Shown here piece after piece: positions 9,570-18,812 of a stretch of 64,000 nt of DNA. This stretch comes from Pseudoalteromonas sp. DL-6 (GTDB taxonomy: Bacteria; Pseudomonadota; Gammaproteobacteria; Enterobacterales; Alteromonadaceae). The position numbers and the translations under genes are program-made. The DNA lies in NCBI RefSeq assembly GCF_004328665.1, contig NZ_CP019770.1, positions 2,852,001-2,916,000 on the forward strand, given 5' to 3'. Every line of letters begins with the position of its first letter. The first letter of the stretch is position 1. The notes below the pieces were generated by a model, which worked only from the letters and a program-made list of their open reading frames with translations, made no database searches and was not told where the DNA came from.

Positions 9570-10421
9570 TTAACTTAAACCGCCAAATAAAGTCATTAAG
9601 GCAATTAATACTAAGTAAAAAAGTACATTGCGCTTAACCAGTTTAATCATACAGGTAGCTTCAAAGGTGCAACCATAATAGCGCTCTTCAACTTGCTCGG
9701 CGGCTAATGCAGTATAAGTAACCACCTTACGGTTAGGGCTTGAAAAATCAAACACGTAGCGCAGCCAACAACTCGTGCCTTTGTTAAAGTTGCCAATCAC
9801 TAAATAACCAAAACTAGTAATACGCGCTGGTAACCAGTCTAGCCAAAACAACAAACGGTGAATGAGCTTAAAGTGTTTGGCAATCACTTCATCGCGGTTA
9901 TCACTGACTAAGTCTGCAAAGGTACGTACTAATGCATAAAAAACAGCACCAGCAACCCCCAATACCACAAACCAAAATATAACCGCGCAATAAAACCGGA
10001 AATTAACCCAAGCTAATGTTTGCCCAACGGTTTCTCCGCCCTGCTGATCTTCTGTGCGCTTTTGTCCCAATTGCAAAGCATATAAAGTAGCTGCGGTTTG
10101 ATCACCGCGAGTCAGTGCATTTAAATACGACTTATACAAAGCACGCTGTTTAGCACAGCCAAAGCACACCAATAACACCGCTACATTAAAAACAAGCTGC
10201 CACAATGCAAAGTCAGATAAAAAATACACACACCCAACAGCAATCACTGGCAGTAATAACCAAATTAAAAACCCGGTAGCCGTGCCAAATAAACCTTTAT
10301 TCGTTAATAAATTAACACTGCGATTTAAGTAGCCATTGGCATAATGACTTATTTGCCAATGCGCAGAGCGAGCACCTAAACGCTCAAGTATCAGTGCTAT
10401 TATTATTGAAACCAAAATCAT
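9570..10421 (-). CDS. ampE: AmpE inner-membrane regulatory protein
   Basis: A 283-residue membrane protein with an N-terminal hydrophobic segment containing ALILERLG, several further membrane spans (about 50-90, 145-170 and the C-terminus) and a soluble cytoplasmic part between. Start motif, length and position after ampD identify AmpE, an inner-membrane protein linked to beta-lactamase induction and peptidoglycan recycling; its biochemical role is not settled. In typical ampDE operons the genes touch, but here a 264-bp MITE separates them, so coupling to ampD may be weakened. Confidence 0.9.
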   Translation of the reverse strand: MILVSIIIALILERLGARSAHWQISHYANGYLNRSVNLLTNKGLFGTATGFLIWLLLPVIAVGCVYFLSDFALWQLVFNVAVLLVCFGCAKQRALYKSYLNALTRGDQTAATLYALQLGQKRTEDQQGGETVGQTLAWVNFRFYCAVIFWFVVLGVAGAVFYALVRTFADLVSDNRDEVIAKHFKLIHRLLFWLDWLPARITSFGYLVIGNFNKGTSCWLRYVFDFSSPNRKVVTYTALAAEQVEERYYGCTFEATCMIKLVKRNVLFYLVLIALMTLFGGLS

Positions 10422-10441
10422 GTTGTTACTCGCTTAATTTA

Positions 10442-10705
10442 GGGTCTGTTGACCTTTGCGGATTATAATTTGTTCAAACTAGGGGCGATTTAATCGCGGC
10501 GCGAGGTTTGTAACCTAGTGGGCTAAGTCAAAACCGAGCAACAAAGAGTAAATCGTCTCTAGGCAGAACCCGAAGGGCAGCGCCTGTTTGGCATTGATGC
10601 TACGTTATCGCCTATTTATGGGGAATAACCACACCACATAGGCGCTGCCTTGCCTAAATACCAAACAGACTGCTGCAAATTTAACCTTGAAAGGTCAACA
10701 GACCC
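10442..10705. mobile_element. MITE copy A, inside the ampD-ampE operon
   Basis: The 264-bp element has terminal inverted repeats starting GGGTCTGTTGACC and ending GGTCAACAGACCC, and is flanked by TA on both sides (10440-10441 and 10706-10707). It carries no open reading frame of its own. Copy B at 26726-27036 is its inverted, closely similar twin with about 47 extra internal bases. TA flanks fit mobilisation by an IS630/Tc1-mariner-type transposase, which is an inference since no parent element is in the window. It starts 3 bp past the ampD stop codon. Confidence 0.9.
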
Positions 10706-10708
10706 TAG

Positions 10709-11254
10709 TTATTTAATTAGGTTAAAAAACTTACGCCAGTTAAAACTAACCCCAGGGTCGGTTTTTCGCCCAGGGGCAATATCGCAGTGCCCTACTATAT
10801 TACTGGCTGTTATTTTTGGGTAGCGCTGCATAATAGCCTGCGCCAATGCAGCTAAACTTTGATATTGCGCATCGGTGTAGTTAGTTGTATCTGTGCCTTC
10901 AAGCTCTATACCTATACTAAAATCATTACAATTTTGTTGCCCAGCAAAGCAAGAGCGCCCCGCATGCCATGCACGTTTTTCAAAAGGGACATATTGTATA
11001 ATTTCACCACAGCGCTTAATAAAACAATGCGCTGACACTCTAAGCCCTGCTAAATCAGTAAAGCTAGGGTGTGCATTGCAATCAATATTGCCCATAAATA
11101 AGTCATCAACGTAGGGAGTGTTAAACTGCCCTGCAGGTAATGAAATATTATGAATAACCAACAGCGAAATATCGCAGTGAGCAGGTCGATCGTCAAAATG
11201 GCTACACGCCCGCTGGCTAATATTATTTATAACGCCTAAAGAATCTATTTTCAT
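10709..11254 (-). CDS. ampD: 1,6-anhydro-N-acetylmuramyl-L-alanine amidase
   Basis: AmpD is the cytosolic zinc amidase that cuts the stem peptide from 1,6-anhydro-muropeptides during cell-wall recycling, and so controls the inducer of AmpR-type beta-lactamases. The 181-residue protein has the Amidase_2 fold; predicted zinc ligands are His35 in VIHNIS and His156 and Asp166 in GHCDIAPGRKTDPG. There is no signal peptide, in keeping with the cytosolic AmpD rather than AmiD. It is divergent from nadC, as in E. coli, with heptad repeats in the spacer and a MITE immediately after its stop codon. Confidence 0.95.
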   Translation of the reverse strand: MKIDSLGVINNISQRACSHFDDRPAHCDISLLVIHNISLPAGQFNTPYVDDLFMGNIDCNAHPSFTDLAGLRVSAHCFIKRCGEIIQYVPFEKRAWHAGRSCFAGQQNCNDFSIGIELEGTDTTNYTDAQYQSLAALAQAIMQRYPKITASNIVGHCDIAPGRKTDPGVSFNWRKFFNLIK

Positions 11255-11278
11255 ACTATTTATTTAAAACTTATGTAG

Positions 11279-11334
11279 CCCGCTGCCCATAGCCCGTTAC
11301 CCGCATCCCGTTACCCGTAGCTCGCAGCGCTCAG
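11279..11334. repeat. Degenerate heptad cluster between ampD and nadC
   Basis: Eight words in 7-bp phase: CCCGCTG, CCCATAG, CCCGTTA, CCCGCAT, CCCGTTA, CCCGTAG, CTCGCAG, CGCTCAG. The first is identical to the minus-strand unit of the 27-copy array at 891. It lies in the divergent promoter region about 25 bp before the ampD start. Confidence 0.8.
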
Positions 11335-11527
11335 GTTAATCAACCAAAATTGATGTATATCAAGATGCTAATAGATTTAAGCCCATAAAGATAGCGTAAT
11401 ACCAAACGATAAAATATGATTAACGCGTTAATTAAGCGCTGGCTTTTTAGTTTAGTTGTTAGCGGCTTCTATTTAGTAATTAAACAGAGTAAAATTTAGT
11501 TAATTTATTATCTATTATGAGTTTTTC

Positions 11528-12373
11528 ATGTCTATTTCGCATACCCTAATTAGCCAACTTGTTACCTTAGCGCTAGATGAAGACCTAAATCACCAAAGCG
11601 CAGAACAAGGCGATATTACCGCACAGCTTATTCCGCAAGCAGAGCAAGCCAATGCGAAAGTGATCACCCGTGAAGACTGCATTTTTTGTGGTAAAGACCT
11701 AATCATTGAAGTGTTCAAGCAAGTCGACCCAAGTGTGGTTGTAACTATATGCGTGAACGACGGCGACTTTGTTAGTGCCAATAGCACTCTATTCACCGCA
11801 TCAGGCTCTGCTCGCGCTATTTTAACGGCAGAGCGTACAGCACTTAATTTTGTACAAACGCTCTCTGGCACAGCCACCACCACCGCGCATTATGTAAAAG
11901 AGCTAAGCGGTACTAATACACAACTACTCGATACCCGTAAAACCATTCCAGGGCTAAGAGCATTGCAAAAATACGCAGTTAAGTGTGGTGGCGGTGCAAA
12001 CCACCGAATTGGTTTGTTTGATGCGTTTTTAATTAAAGAAAACCACATAGCAGCCTGCGGAGGAATTAATAACGCAGTAGCTCAAGCTAAGCTAAATCAT
12101 GCCGATAAACCTATAGAGGTTGAAGTTGAATCGTTTGCTGAGTTAGAGCAAGCCATTAACGCAGGCGCCGATATTATAATGTTAGATAATTTTAACCCAG
12201 AGCAAATACGCCAAGCGGTTAGCATTACAAATAAGCGCGCTAAATTAGAAGTATCAGGCAATATGACCTTAGAAACGCTAAAAGCATACTCGCAAGCTGG
12301 GGTTGACTTTATTTCAAGCGGCGCGCTTACAAAAAATTTACAATCAATCGATTTATCGATGCGATTTGAGTAA
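11528..12373 (+). CDS. nadC: Nicotinate-nucleotide pyrophosphorylase (quinolinate phosphoribosyltransferase)
   Basis: NadC converts quinolinate and PRPP to nicotinate mononucleotide in de novo NAD synthesis. The 281-residue protein shows the family features: EDQGDIT-like EQGDITAQLIP near residue 25, LDTRKTIPGLRALQKYAVKCGG in the middle (phosphate/quinolinate-binding Arg and Lys), the EVEVESFAEL strand, and a barrel end IMLDNF...EVSGNMT. Length equals the usual 280-300. It is divergent from ampD and upstream of the pilin gene, as in many gammaproteobacteria. A T-rich leader precedes the ATG. Confidence 0.96.
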   Translation: MSISHTLISQLVTLALDEDLNHQSAEQGDITAQLIPQAEQANAKVITREDCIFCGKDLIIEVFKQVDPSVVVTICVNDGDFVSANSTLFTASGSARAILTAERTALNFVQTLSGTATTTAHYVKELSGTNTQLLDTRKTIPGLRALQKYAVKCGGGANHRIGLFDAFLIKENHIAACGGINNAVAQAKLNHADKPIEVEVESFAELEQAINAGADIIMLDNFNPEQIRQAVSITNKRAKLEVSGNMTLETLKAYSQAGVDFISSGALTKNLQSIDLSMRFE

Positions 12374-12881
12374 ATAGTGTAAAATTTATTTATATATTCC
12401 CGCGCTAATTGATTGACAGCCTTTAAAAAAGGGCATTAAATAATTGAAAAGGATTATTTATAACAAGTTATTAAATTAATGCGCTTTTTATCAGTTTTTT
12501 ACATACAAAAGCGCAATAAACAGTGTTAGACTCATACCGAACAACTAGTTTTAAGTATAAAATTAGTTTAAAAGACTGAGAAAACACAAAAGCGTATAAA
12601 CTTGAGATAAATGACAATGTTTATTTCATTATTAACTTGTAACTTTCGGGGATTATAACTAACTTTTAATAGTTAGGCTTATACTCAAATAAGGGACGAG
12701 TAACGAATAACCGTCATACAGTGCGTGTCTTTGTGGCAAATATTTTTCCGCCCAAGCGCAGCACTAAATTTGGCAAGATGATTTTATTTTTGTAGTAACA
12801 GGTTAAGTAAACACATAAGTTACAGTTTAAAAACTTATACCCGTTTGGCTTACCACAACATTATCCTTTAGGAGAGGAAAC
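12374..12881. other. Long AT-rich spacer and leader upstream of pilA
   Basis: A 508-bp gene-free stretch. It holds two weak dyads (GCGCTTTT/AAAAGCGC at 12481-12488 and 12507-12514; CTAAC/GTTAG at about 12660-12676) and a strong ribosome site just before pilA. No GG-N10-GC sigma54 promoter, usual for pilA in pseudomonads, could be found. A long untranslated pilA leader is possible. Confidence 0.5.
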
Positions 12882-13319
12882 ATGCAAACAATGACACAAC
12901 AAAACCAAAAGGGTTTCACCCTAATTGAATTAATGATTGTAGTAGCAATCATCGGTATTTTAGCAGCAGTAGCCCTGCCTGCTTATCAGGATTACACAAA
13001 ACGTGCTCATGTTAGTGAAGGGATTACGCTAGCAGCTTCAGCAAAATCTGCTGTAACTGAGTACTTCACATCACAAGCTGTTTTACCTAAAACAAATGCT
13101 GAAGCTGGGTTACCTGCAAAAGCTACTATTAAAGGTAATGCAGTAACCTCTGTTGAAGTCGGTGCAGCAGGAATTATCACTGTTGTATACAATGATAAAG
13201 TAAAAACAGGTGCAACACTTATACTCACTCCAGACACTACAACTAACGCTGGAGCTATAACTTGGACATGTAATGCTGGTACTGTTGAAGACAAATACCT
13301 ACCTGCAAACTGTCGTTAA
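12882..13319 (+). CDS. pilA: Type IV major pilin
   Basis: A 145-residue type IVa prepilin. The leader ends in QKG and is followed by the hydrophobic [20 protein letters not shown] helix with Glu5 of the mature protein, so PilD should cut after Gly11 and methylate Phe. Two cysteines near the C-terminus (in TWTCNAG and PANCR) can form the usual disulfide loop. A strong AGGAGAGG ribosome site supports the ATG at 12882. It heads the pil cluster, and the hairpin after its stop explains high pilin expression compared with pilC. The central part is low complexity and typically strain-specific. Confidence 0.95.
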   Translation: MQTMTQQNQKGFTLIELMIVVAIIGILAAVALPAYQDYTKRAHVSEGITLAASAKSAVTEYFTSQAVLPKTNAEAGLPAKATIKGNAVTSVEVGAAGIITVVYNDKVKTGATLILTPDTTTNAGAITWTCNAGTVEDKYLPANCR

Positions 13320-13334
13320 ATACTGAAAGACTGT

Positions 13335-13361
13335 AAAGCTGAGTAATATTCACTCAGCTTT
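13335..13361 (+). terminator. Hairpin after pilA (partial terminator)
   Basis: A perfect 10-bp stem AAAGCTGAGT/ACTCAGCTTT with a 7-base loop lies 15 bp after the pilA stop. The following T content is low, so read-through into pilC is likely. Confidence 0.7.
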
Positions 13362-13385
13362 ATCTATAAAAATAGAGATATGTAT

Positions 13386-14615
13386 ATGTCATCAAAGGAG
13401 CCTTCGAAAAATCTAGACACTTTCCAATGGATGGGATTAAGCGCTAGAGGTAAAAAACTAGAGGGAGAGCTTACGGGCTCTAGCATTGCATTAGTAAAGG
13501 CACAACTTCGTAAACAAGGTATTACTCCTTCCAAAGTAAAACGAAAAGCAAAACCCTTATTTGGCTTACAAAGTGTACAGAAAATCACTCCAAAAGATAT
13601 TGCGTTAGTTACGCGACAAATAGCCACTATGTTAATGGCGGGTGTACCGCTGATACAATCAATTGAAATGATAGGCTCAGGCTCCACCAATAAAAGCGTA
13701 AGTAAGCTCATGGAAACCATTGGTGATGAGGTTAAAGCCGGTCAACCATTATCAATGGCACTCAGAAAGCACCCCCGTTATTTTGATGATTTATATTGCG
13801 ATTTAGTGGCCTCTGGTGAGCAATCGGGCGCACTGGATAAAATATTTGACCGCGTAGCCCTTTATAAAGAAAAATCAGAAGCGCTAAAATCAAAAATCAA
13901 AAAGGCCATGTTTTACCCTATTGCGGTATTGGTGGTGGCATTGATTGTAACCTCCATACTACTTATTTTTGTAGTACCGCAATTTCAGGATATTTTTAAT
14001 GGCTTTGGTGCTGAACTGCCTGCCTTTACCTTATTTGTTATTGCTATTTCTGAATTTATGCAAGAGTACTGGTGGATGGCGCTAATAGCGGTAATGGCAT
14101 TTGGCTATATATTTAAAGAAGCCCATTTGAGGAGTTTAGCACTCAGAGATGCCACCGACCGCGCCATACTCAAACTGCCCATTATAGGCATGATACTTAA
14201 TAAAGCAGCGGTAGCACGTTATGCACGTACCCTATCGACCACCTTTGCTGCCGGTGTACCGCTTGTAGATGCGCTTGATTCTGCTGCAGGTGCCTCCGGT
14301 AATGCGGTTTATCGCTATGCTATTTTAGAAATTAAAGCCGAGGTGAGTTCAGGTAACCAAATGAACTGGGCAATGCGCAACTCTAAAATATTCCCAGATA
14401 TGGTGGTACAAATGGTCGCCATTGGTGAAGAGTCAGGATCGCTTGATGGCATGCTGGCAAAAGTGGCTACTATTTACGAACAAGAAGTGGATGACGCCGT
14501 AGATGGCCTATCTAGCCTATTAGAGCCATTAATAATGGCAGTACTTGGTGTATTAGTGGGTGGCTTAATTGTGGCCATGTACTTACCTATATTCCAACTA
14601 GGTTCAGTTATTTAG
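13386..14615 (+). CDS. pilC: Type IV pilus inner-membrane platform protein PilC
   Basis: PilC (GspF family) is the membrane platform on which the PilB and PilT ATPases act. About 409 residues, with two tandem T2SSF domains (about 75-195 and 275-400), each followed by hydrophobic segments, and the typical GVPLIQSIEMI and GVPLVDALDSAA motifs. The ATG at 13386 has AGAG at a good distance; an in-frame ATG at 13380 is too close to it. It follows pilA directly, whereas related genomes usually have pilB in between. A heptad repeat starts within its stop codon. Confidence 0.95.
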   Translation: MSSKEPSKNLDTFQWMGLSARGKKLEGELTGSSIALVKAQLRKQGITPSKVKRKAKPLFGLQSVQKITPKDIALVTRQIATMLMAGVPLIQSIEMIGSGSTNKSVSKLMETIGDEVKAGQPLSMALRKHPRYFDDLYCDLVASGEQSGALDKIFDRVALYKEKSEALKSKIKKAMFYPIAVLVVALIVTSILLIFVVPQFQDIFNGFGAELPAFTLFVIAISEFMQEYWWMALIAVMAFGYIFKEAHLRSLALRDATDRAILKLPIIGMILNKAAVARYARTLSTTFAAGVPLVDALDSAAGASGNAVYRYAILEIKAEVSSGNQMNWAMRNSKIFPDMVVQMVAIGEESGSLDGMLAKVATIYEQEVDDAVDGLSSLLEPLIMAVLGVLVGGLIVAMYLPIFQLGSVI

Positions 14616-14669
14616 CTTCGAGCTTCGAGCTTCGAGTTTCTAGGCCCGTTGCCCGAAGCCCATTGCCCG
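14614..14669. repeat. Heptad cluster starting in the pilC stop codon
   Basis: Eight 7-bp words in phase: AGCTTCG three times, AGTTTCT, AGGCCCG, TTGCCCG, AAGCCCA, TTGCCCG. The first word takes its AG from the pilC TAG stop. Confidence 0.85.
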
Positions 14670-14726
14670 CACCTAAAGTGCGCGGCAAAAAGCTCCGCCT
14701 ACAGGACAATTAAAGCGCGGTGGCTC

Positions 14727-14796
14727 CCCGCTACCCGCTACCCGTTGCCCGTCGCCCGTCGCCCGTCGCTCGAACCTAACATCCTAAAACCTAACT
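14727..14796. repeat. Heptad cluster upstream of pilD
   Basis: Ten words in phase: CCCGCTA twice, CCCGTTG, CCCGTCG three times, CTCGAAC, CTAACAT, CCTAAAA, CCTAACT. The end approaches the complement of the GGTTTTA class, so both classes are again joined in one phase. It ends about 60 bp before the pilD start. Confidence 0.85.
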
Positions 14797-14854
14797 TTGC
14801 ACTTATGTAAAACCACTGTATTATCAACGCAGAATTTAGTTTTAGGTAAAATAA

Positions 14855-15766
14855 ATGCAAAGTTTTTTTATTGATATTATCAGCGCGATGCAGGCCCATT
14901 TATGGTTTTATTTGACCACAGTTGGCTTAGTGAGCTTATCTGTTGGTAGCTTTTTAAATGTAGTGATATACCGCTTGCCGCTAATGATGCAAAAAGAATG
15001 GCAAACTGAATGCCGCTTATTATTAGCCGATGAACTAACCAGCCCAAAGGCTAAACACGCCCCTGCACGAACAAATGACACGTTTAACTTAGTTAAACCC
15101 AACTCATGCTGCCCTAAGTGCAAAGCGGCCATTAAACCTTGGCAAAATATCCCTATAATTAGCTGGCTATTATTAAAAGGAAAATGCGCAACCTGTAATA
15201 ACCCAATATCAATTCGTTACCCAAGCGTTGAGGCCATTACTGCTATTTTAAGCCTAGTGGTTGCTTATTGCTTTGGCGTAACTGAGCAGGCTTTATTGTA
15301 CATTGTAGTTACTTGGGTATTGGTAGCACTAACTTTTATTGATATTGACCACATGCTCCTGCCGGATCAGCTTACTTTGCCGCTTTTATGGCTGGCGTTA
15401 ATAGCCTCAGTTATGGGTTATACCATAGCCCCTAGCGATGCCATTATTGGCGCAGCATGTGGCTATTTAAGCTTATGGAGTGTGTTTTGGTTGTTTAAAT
15501 TAATAACCGGTAAAGAAGGCATGGGCTATGGCGACTTTAAATTACTGGCGGTGTTTGGCGCATTGCTGGGTTGGCAATCGTTATTGACCATTATTTTGCT
15601 CTCCAGCGTGGTTGGCGCAGTAATTGGCATTGCCCTGCTGAGCATTCAAGGTAAAGACAAAGCAACACCGATTCCTTTTGGTCCTTATTTAGCAATAGCC
15701 GGTTGGATAACTATGCTGTGGGGGTCACAACTACAAAACAGCTATTTTAATTTTATTGGCTACTAA
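14855..15766 (+). CDS. pilD: Prepilin peptidase / N-methyltransferase
   Basis: PilD cuts type IV prepilins after the leader glycine and methylates the new N-terminus; it usually also serves type II secretion pseudopilins. The 303-residue membrane protein has the N-terminal SVGSFLNVVIYRLP motif, two CxxC pairs (CCPKC near 87 and CATC near 112), and the two catalytic aspartates of the family in TFIDIDH and GYGDFKL. Multiple hydrophobic helices follow. It ends 2 bp before coaE, so the two are co-transcribed. Confidence 0.95.
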   Translation: MQSFFIDIISAMQAHLWFYLTTVGLVSLSVGSFLNVVIYRLPLMMQKEWQTECRLLLADELTSPKAKHAPARTNDTFNLVKPNSCCPKCKAAIKPWQNIPIISWLLLKGKCATCNNPISIRYPSVEAITAILSLVVAYCFGVTEQALLYIVVTWVLVALTFIDIDHMLLPDQLTLPLLWLALIASVMGYTIAPSDAIIGAACGYLSLWSVFWLFKLITGKEGMGYGDFKLLAVFGALLGWQSLLTIILLSSVVGAVIGIALLSIQGKDKATPIPFGPYLAIAGWITMLWGSQLQNSYFNFIGY

Positions 15767-15768
15767 CT

Positions 15769-16398
15769 ATGAATAATACACACCATCATATTAAAAACTG
15801 GGTGCTAGGGCTAACCGGCGGCATTGGCTGTGGTAAAACCGCCGTAAGCAATATGCTGGCAGAACTAGGCATTACTATTGTTGATGCTGATATTATTGCT
15901 CGCCAAGTAGTTGAGCCTGGCACTGAAGGGCTTAATGCTATTGTTAAGCATTTTGGTACTGACATACTTAATGAACATGGCGCATTAAACCGAAGCGAAC
16001 TAAGAGCGCGTATTTTTAGTAACGCTGAGCAAAAAGCATGGCTGAATGCGCTGCTACATCCTTTAATACGCACTAAACTGATCACTGATTTAACAAACGC
16101 GCAAAGCGACTACGTGGTGTTAGTTGCGCCGTTGTTATTTGAAAATGAGCTTGATAGCTACTGTAATCGTACCTTGCTAATTGACGTACCGGTAGAAATA
16201 CAAATTACCCGCACTACAAAACGTGACAATATTAGCACTGAACAAGCAAAACAAATTATTGACGCACAAATGTCTCGTGAGCAAAAACAACATAAAGCGG
16301 ATGATATTTTAAATAATAACCGCAACTTAAACGATGTAAAACAAGACTTACTTGAGCTGCATAAGTATTATTTACAGCAAGCTAAGTCTACAATATAA
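15769..16398 (+). CDS. coaE: Dephospho-CoA kinase
   Basis: CoaE phosphorylates dephospho-CoA in the last step of coenzyme A synthesis. The 209-residue protein opens with the P-loop GLTGGIGCGKTAVS, then shows the DADIIARQVVEPG and LLHPLIR motifs of the family and the LID region with TKRDN. The pilD-coaE pairing is conserved in gammaproteobacteria, with no evident functional link. Normally zapD and yacG follow; here pilB follows. Confidence 0.95.
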   Translation: MNNTHHHIKNWVLGLTGGIGCGKTAVSNMLAELGITIVDADIIARQVVEPGTEGLNAIVKHFGTDILNEHGALNRSELRARIFSNAEQKAWLNALLHPLIRTKLITDLTNAQSDYVVLVAPLLFENELDSYCNRTLLIDVPVEIQITRTTKRDNISTEQAKQIIDAQMSREQKQHKADDILNNNRNLNDVKQDLLELHKYYLQQAKSTI

Positions 16399-16542
16399 CT
16401 GGATAAGCTAAATGCTAGATAGTAAACCATGCAACAGCGCATTTTTTATCAGTAAAAATACCTGCTGCATTGGTACGATTAATGTATTCCTTTCTTTTTT
16501 CTGATAAATTGCTGACAAATGAAGGATTAAATCAGGTGCGCA

Positions 16543-18219
16543 ATGAATATTAACTCACCGTTATTAAGAAAATTTATTACCCTCGGCCGGGTTGATACCG
16601 ATACCGTAAAAGCAAAACAACAAGAGTTTGCGTCAACTGCTGAGCTTATTTCTAAATGTGGCAAAATAGACAGCCAAGATTTAGCGCAACAATGTATTGA
16701 TTTGTTTAGAGTGCCTTTTTTTGATTTAAAAGATTTTAATGTTGCACAAATATCTGCCGAGCTGGTTAAAGAAAAGCTGATCCGCAAGCACCATATTTTA
16801 CCTTTGGTACAAAAAGGCAGAAAAGTATACATTGCTGCCTCTGATCCTACCGATTACGGCGCTTTTGAAAACTTTGAATTTAGCACCGGTTTATCATGCG
16901 AAGTGGTGGTGGTTGACTACCTACAGCTCGACCATAAAATTGAGCAACTACTGGATGCCACAGGTAGCTTAAACTTAAGTGAAGATGAATTTAAAGAGTT
17001 TGCTGAACTAGACTCTGAGCCACAAAGAGATAACACCCCTAAAGATGATGACAAAGACGATGCCCCTATTATTGTCTACATTAATAAAATTTTAATGGAT
17101 GCAATAAAAAAAGGTGCTTCCGATCTTCACTTTGAACCCTATGAGCACAAATACCGTATTCGCTTTCGTATTGATGGTATTTTACATGAGGTAGCTAGTC
17201 CACCGAATAGTTTAGCAACCAAGCTTTCGGCGCGTATAAAAGTTATGTCACGCCTTGATATCGCTGAAAAACGTAAACCACAAGATGGCCGTATCAAGCT
17301 TAAAATTACTGAGCGTAAAAGTATTGATTTTCGTGTTAGTACCATGCCAACCCTATGGGGTGAAAAAGTGGTAATGCGTATTCTAGATTCATCCAGTGCT
17401 ATGCTAGGCATTGATGTATTAGGTTATGAACCCGAACAGAAAAAACTCTACCTCGATGCACTAGAACAACCACAAGGGATGATTTTAGTGACCGGGCCAA
17501 CCGGCTCGGGTAAAACCGTATCCTTGTATACGGGTTTAAATATACTTAATCAGCCGGAACGAAATATTAGTACCGCTGAAGATCCGGTAGAAATTAACCT
17601 CGAAGGGGTTAACCAAGTACAAATAAATATTAAAGCCGACATGACCTTTGCTAATGCTTTACGGGCGTTCTTACGTCAAGATCCCGATGTTGTCATGGTG
17701 GGTGAAATACGTGATTTAGAAACCGCTGAAATATCAATTAAAGCGGCGCAAACCGGTCACTTGGTGCTATCAACGCTTCACACTAACTCCGCGCCAGAAA
17801 CCATTACCCGTTTGTTAAATATGGGTGTACCCGCGTATAATGTAGCCAGTTCAATTAGTTTAATTATAGCCCAGCGCTTAGCGCGCCGATTGTGCTCTAA
17901 ATGTAAAGTACCAGAGCCTTTACCCCGTGAAGAGCTTATTCGCCAAGGCTTTAATGAACAACAAATACAGGACATGATTTTATACGCACCGAAAGGCTGT
18001 GAAAGCTGTACCGATGGCTATAAAGGCCGTGTTGGTATTTACGAAGTCATGAAAGTTACCCCAGAAATAGCGCAAATTATAATGCGCGGTGGTAACTCAT
18101 TAGAAATTGCTGAGGTATCACTTAAAGCAGGGTTTAATAACATACGCTTATCAGGTCTTCGAAAAGCCGCAGAGGGCGTGACCTCACTCCTTGAGATAAA
18201 CCGTGTCACTAGTTTTTAA
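16543..18219 (+). CDS. pilB: Type IV pilus assembly ATPase PilB
   Basis: PilB (GspE family) is the hexameric cytoplasmic ATPase that drives pilus extension. The 558-residue protein has an N-terminal MshEN-like region (about 30-150), Walker A GPTGSGKT near residue 320, the Asp box and Walker B around [10 protein letters not shown], the His box near [10 protein letters not shown], and a C-terminal four-cysteine zinc site (CSKC...CESC). All motifs are intact. It lies after coaE and not between pilA and pilC, in the place where zapD is expected. Confidence 0.96.
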   Translation: MNINSPLLRKFITLGRVDTDTVKAKQQEFASTAELISKCGKIDSQDLAQQCIDLFRVPFFDLKDFNVAQISAELVKEKLIRKHHILPLVQKGRKVYIAASDPTDYGAFENFEFSTGLSCEVVVVDYLQLDHKIEQLLDATGSLNLSEDEFKEFAELDSEPQRDNTPKDDDKDDAPIIVYINKILMDAIKKGASDLHFEPYEHKYRIRFRIDGILHEVASPPNSLATKLSARIKVMSRLDIAEKRKPQDGRIKLKITERKSIDFRVSTMPTLWGEKVVMRILDSSSAMLGIDVLGYEPEQKKLYLDALEQPQGMILVTGPTGSGKTVSLYTGLNILNQPERNISTAEDPVEINLEGVNQVQINIKADMTFANALRAFLRQDPDVVMVGEIRDLETAEISIKAAQTGHLVLSTLHTNSAPETITRLLNMGVPAYNVASSISLIIAQRLARRLCSKCKVPEPLPREELIRQGFNEQQIQDMILYAPKGCESCTDGYKGRVGIYEVMKVTPEIAQIIMRGGNSLEIAEVSLKAGFNNIRLSGLRKAAEGVTSLLEINRVTSF

Positions 18220-18284
18220 ATAAAGTGCTTAGTTGCTTAACAATAAATTGAGCGGCTAAGCCTATGTTAATTTGAGAGTAAATT

Positions 18285-18515
18285 ATGCCAACTATGGTTA
18301 ACTGCCCAAACTGCAAAGCACAAGTAGAATGGTCAGCACAAAGTCCGCACCGCCCTTTTTGTTCAAAGCGTTGCCAACTTATTGATTTAGGTGAATGGTC
18401 GTTTGAAAATAATAAAATTTCCGCGCCGATTACAGCTGCAGATGAGTTCAATCAAGACATGATTGAAGACATTGAAGCAATGATGGCAAAAAATGAAGAT
18501 GACTTTTTTAAGTAA
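18285..18515 (+). CDS. yacG: DNA gyrase inhibitor YacG (zinc-binding)
   Basis: A 76-residue protein with a four-cysteine zinc site (CPNC near residue 7, then CSKRC near 27) and the [10 protein letters not shown] signature. E. coli YacG binds GyrB and blocks DNA binding. An acidic tail ([17 protein letters not shown]) extends beyond the zinc core. It is the last gene of the run; a heptamer array and a terminator follow. Confidence 0.92.
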   Translation: MPTMVNCPNCKAQVEWSAQSPHRPFCSKRCQLIDLGEWSFENNKISAPITAADEFNQDMIEDIEAMMAKNEDDFFK

Positions 18516-18522
18516 CCTTTAA

Positions 18523-18587
18523 AGGTTCGAGGTTCGAGGTTCGAGGTTCGAGGTTCGAGGTTCGAGGTTCGAGGTTCGAGGTTCGAG
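18523..18587. repeat. Tandem heptamer array, 9.3 copies of AGGTTCG
   Basis: Perfect 7-bp tandem repeat between the yacG stop and the shared terminator at 18594, in a convergent intergenic region. Confidence 0.96.
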
Positions 18588-18593
18588 AAATTT

Positions 18594-18628
18594 AAAAACC
18601 TTGCAGTTAACATTGCAAGGTTTTTTTA
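18594..18628. terminator. Bidirectional terminator between yacG and the cpxP-like gene
   Basis: A strong stem AAAAACCTTGCA (18594-18605) with TGCAAGGTTTTT (18614-18625) is flanked by A and T runs on the two sides, so it can end transcripts from yacG and from the convergent gene. Confidence 0.9.
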
Positions 18629-18664
18629 TACCTGTAGCAGCGGGTTTACCCCGCGTCAGTATTA

Positions 18665-18685
18665 GGTTTTAAGTTTTAGGTTTTA
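18665..18685. repeat. Short GGTTTTA heptad cluster
   Basis: GGTTTTA, AGTTTTA and GGTTTTA in phase, the same unit as the array at 23928. The stretch after it (about 18690-18738) is an inverted fragment of the long repeat at 8947-9450 (CCTCTGTGGTTCAA type). Confidence 0.6.
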
Positions 18686-18784
18686 GCAACAGGCAACTCT
18701 GTGAAGCGCAAAGCGCCTCTGACCCCTCTGTGGTTCAAAATATTCTGTAGATACAAGGCGGGGCTTCGGGCGACGAGCTTCACC

Positions 18785-18812
18785 CCTCGAACCTCGCACC
18801 TAGCCCTTCTAC
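18785..18812. repeat. Heptad cluster running into the cpxP-like stop codon
   Basis: CCTCGAA, CCTCGCA, CCTAGCC and CTTCTAC are in 7-bp phase; the last overlaps the stop codon of the minus-strand gene. Confidence 0.6.

Noticed and set aside
12374..12881. Sigma54 promoter for pilA
   Set aside because: Candidates such as TGGCAAATATTTTTCC lack the GC at the right distance (GG-N10-GC), so none was accepted.
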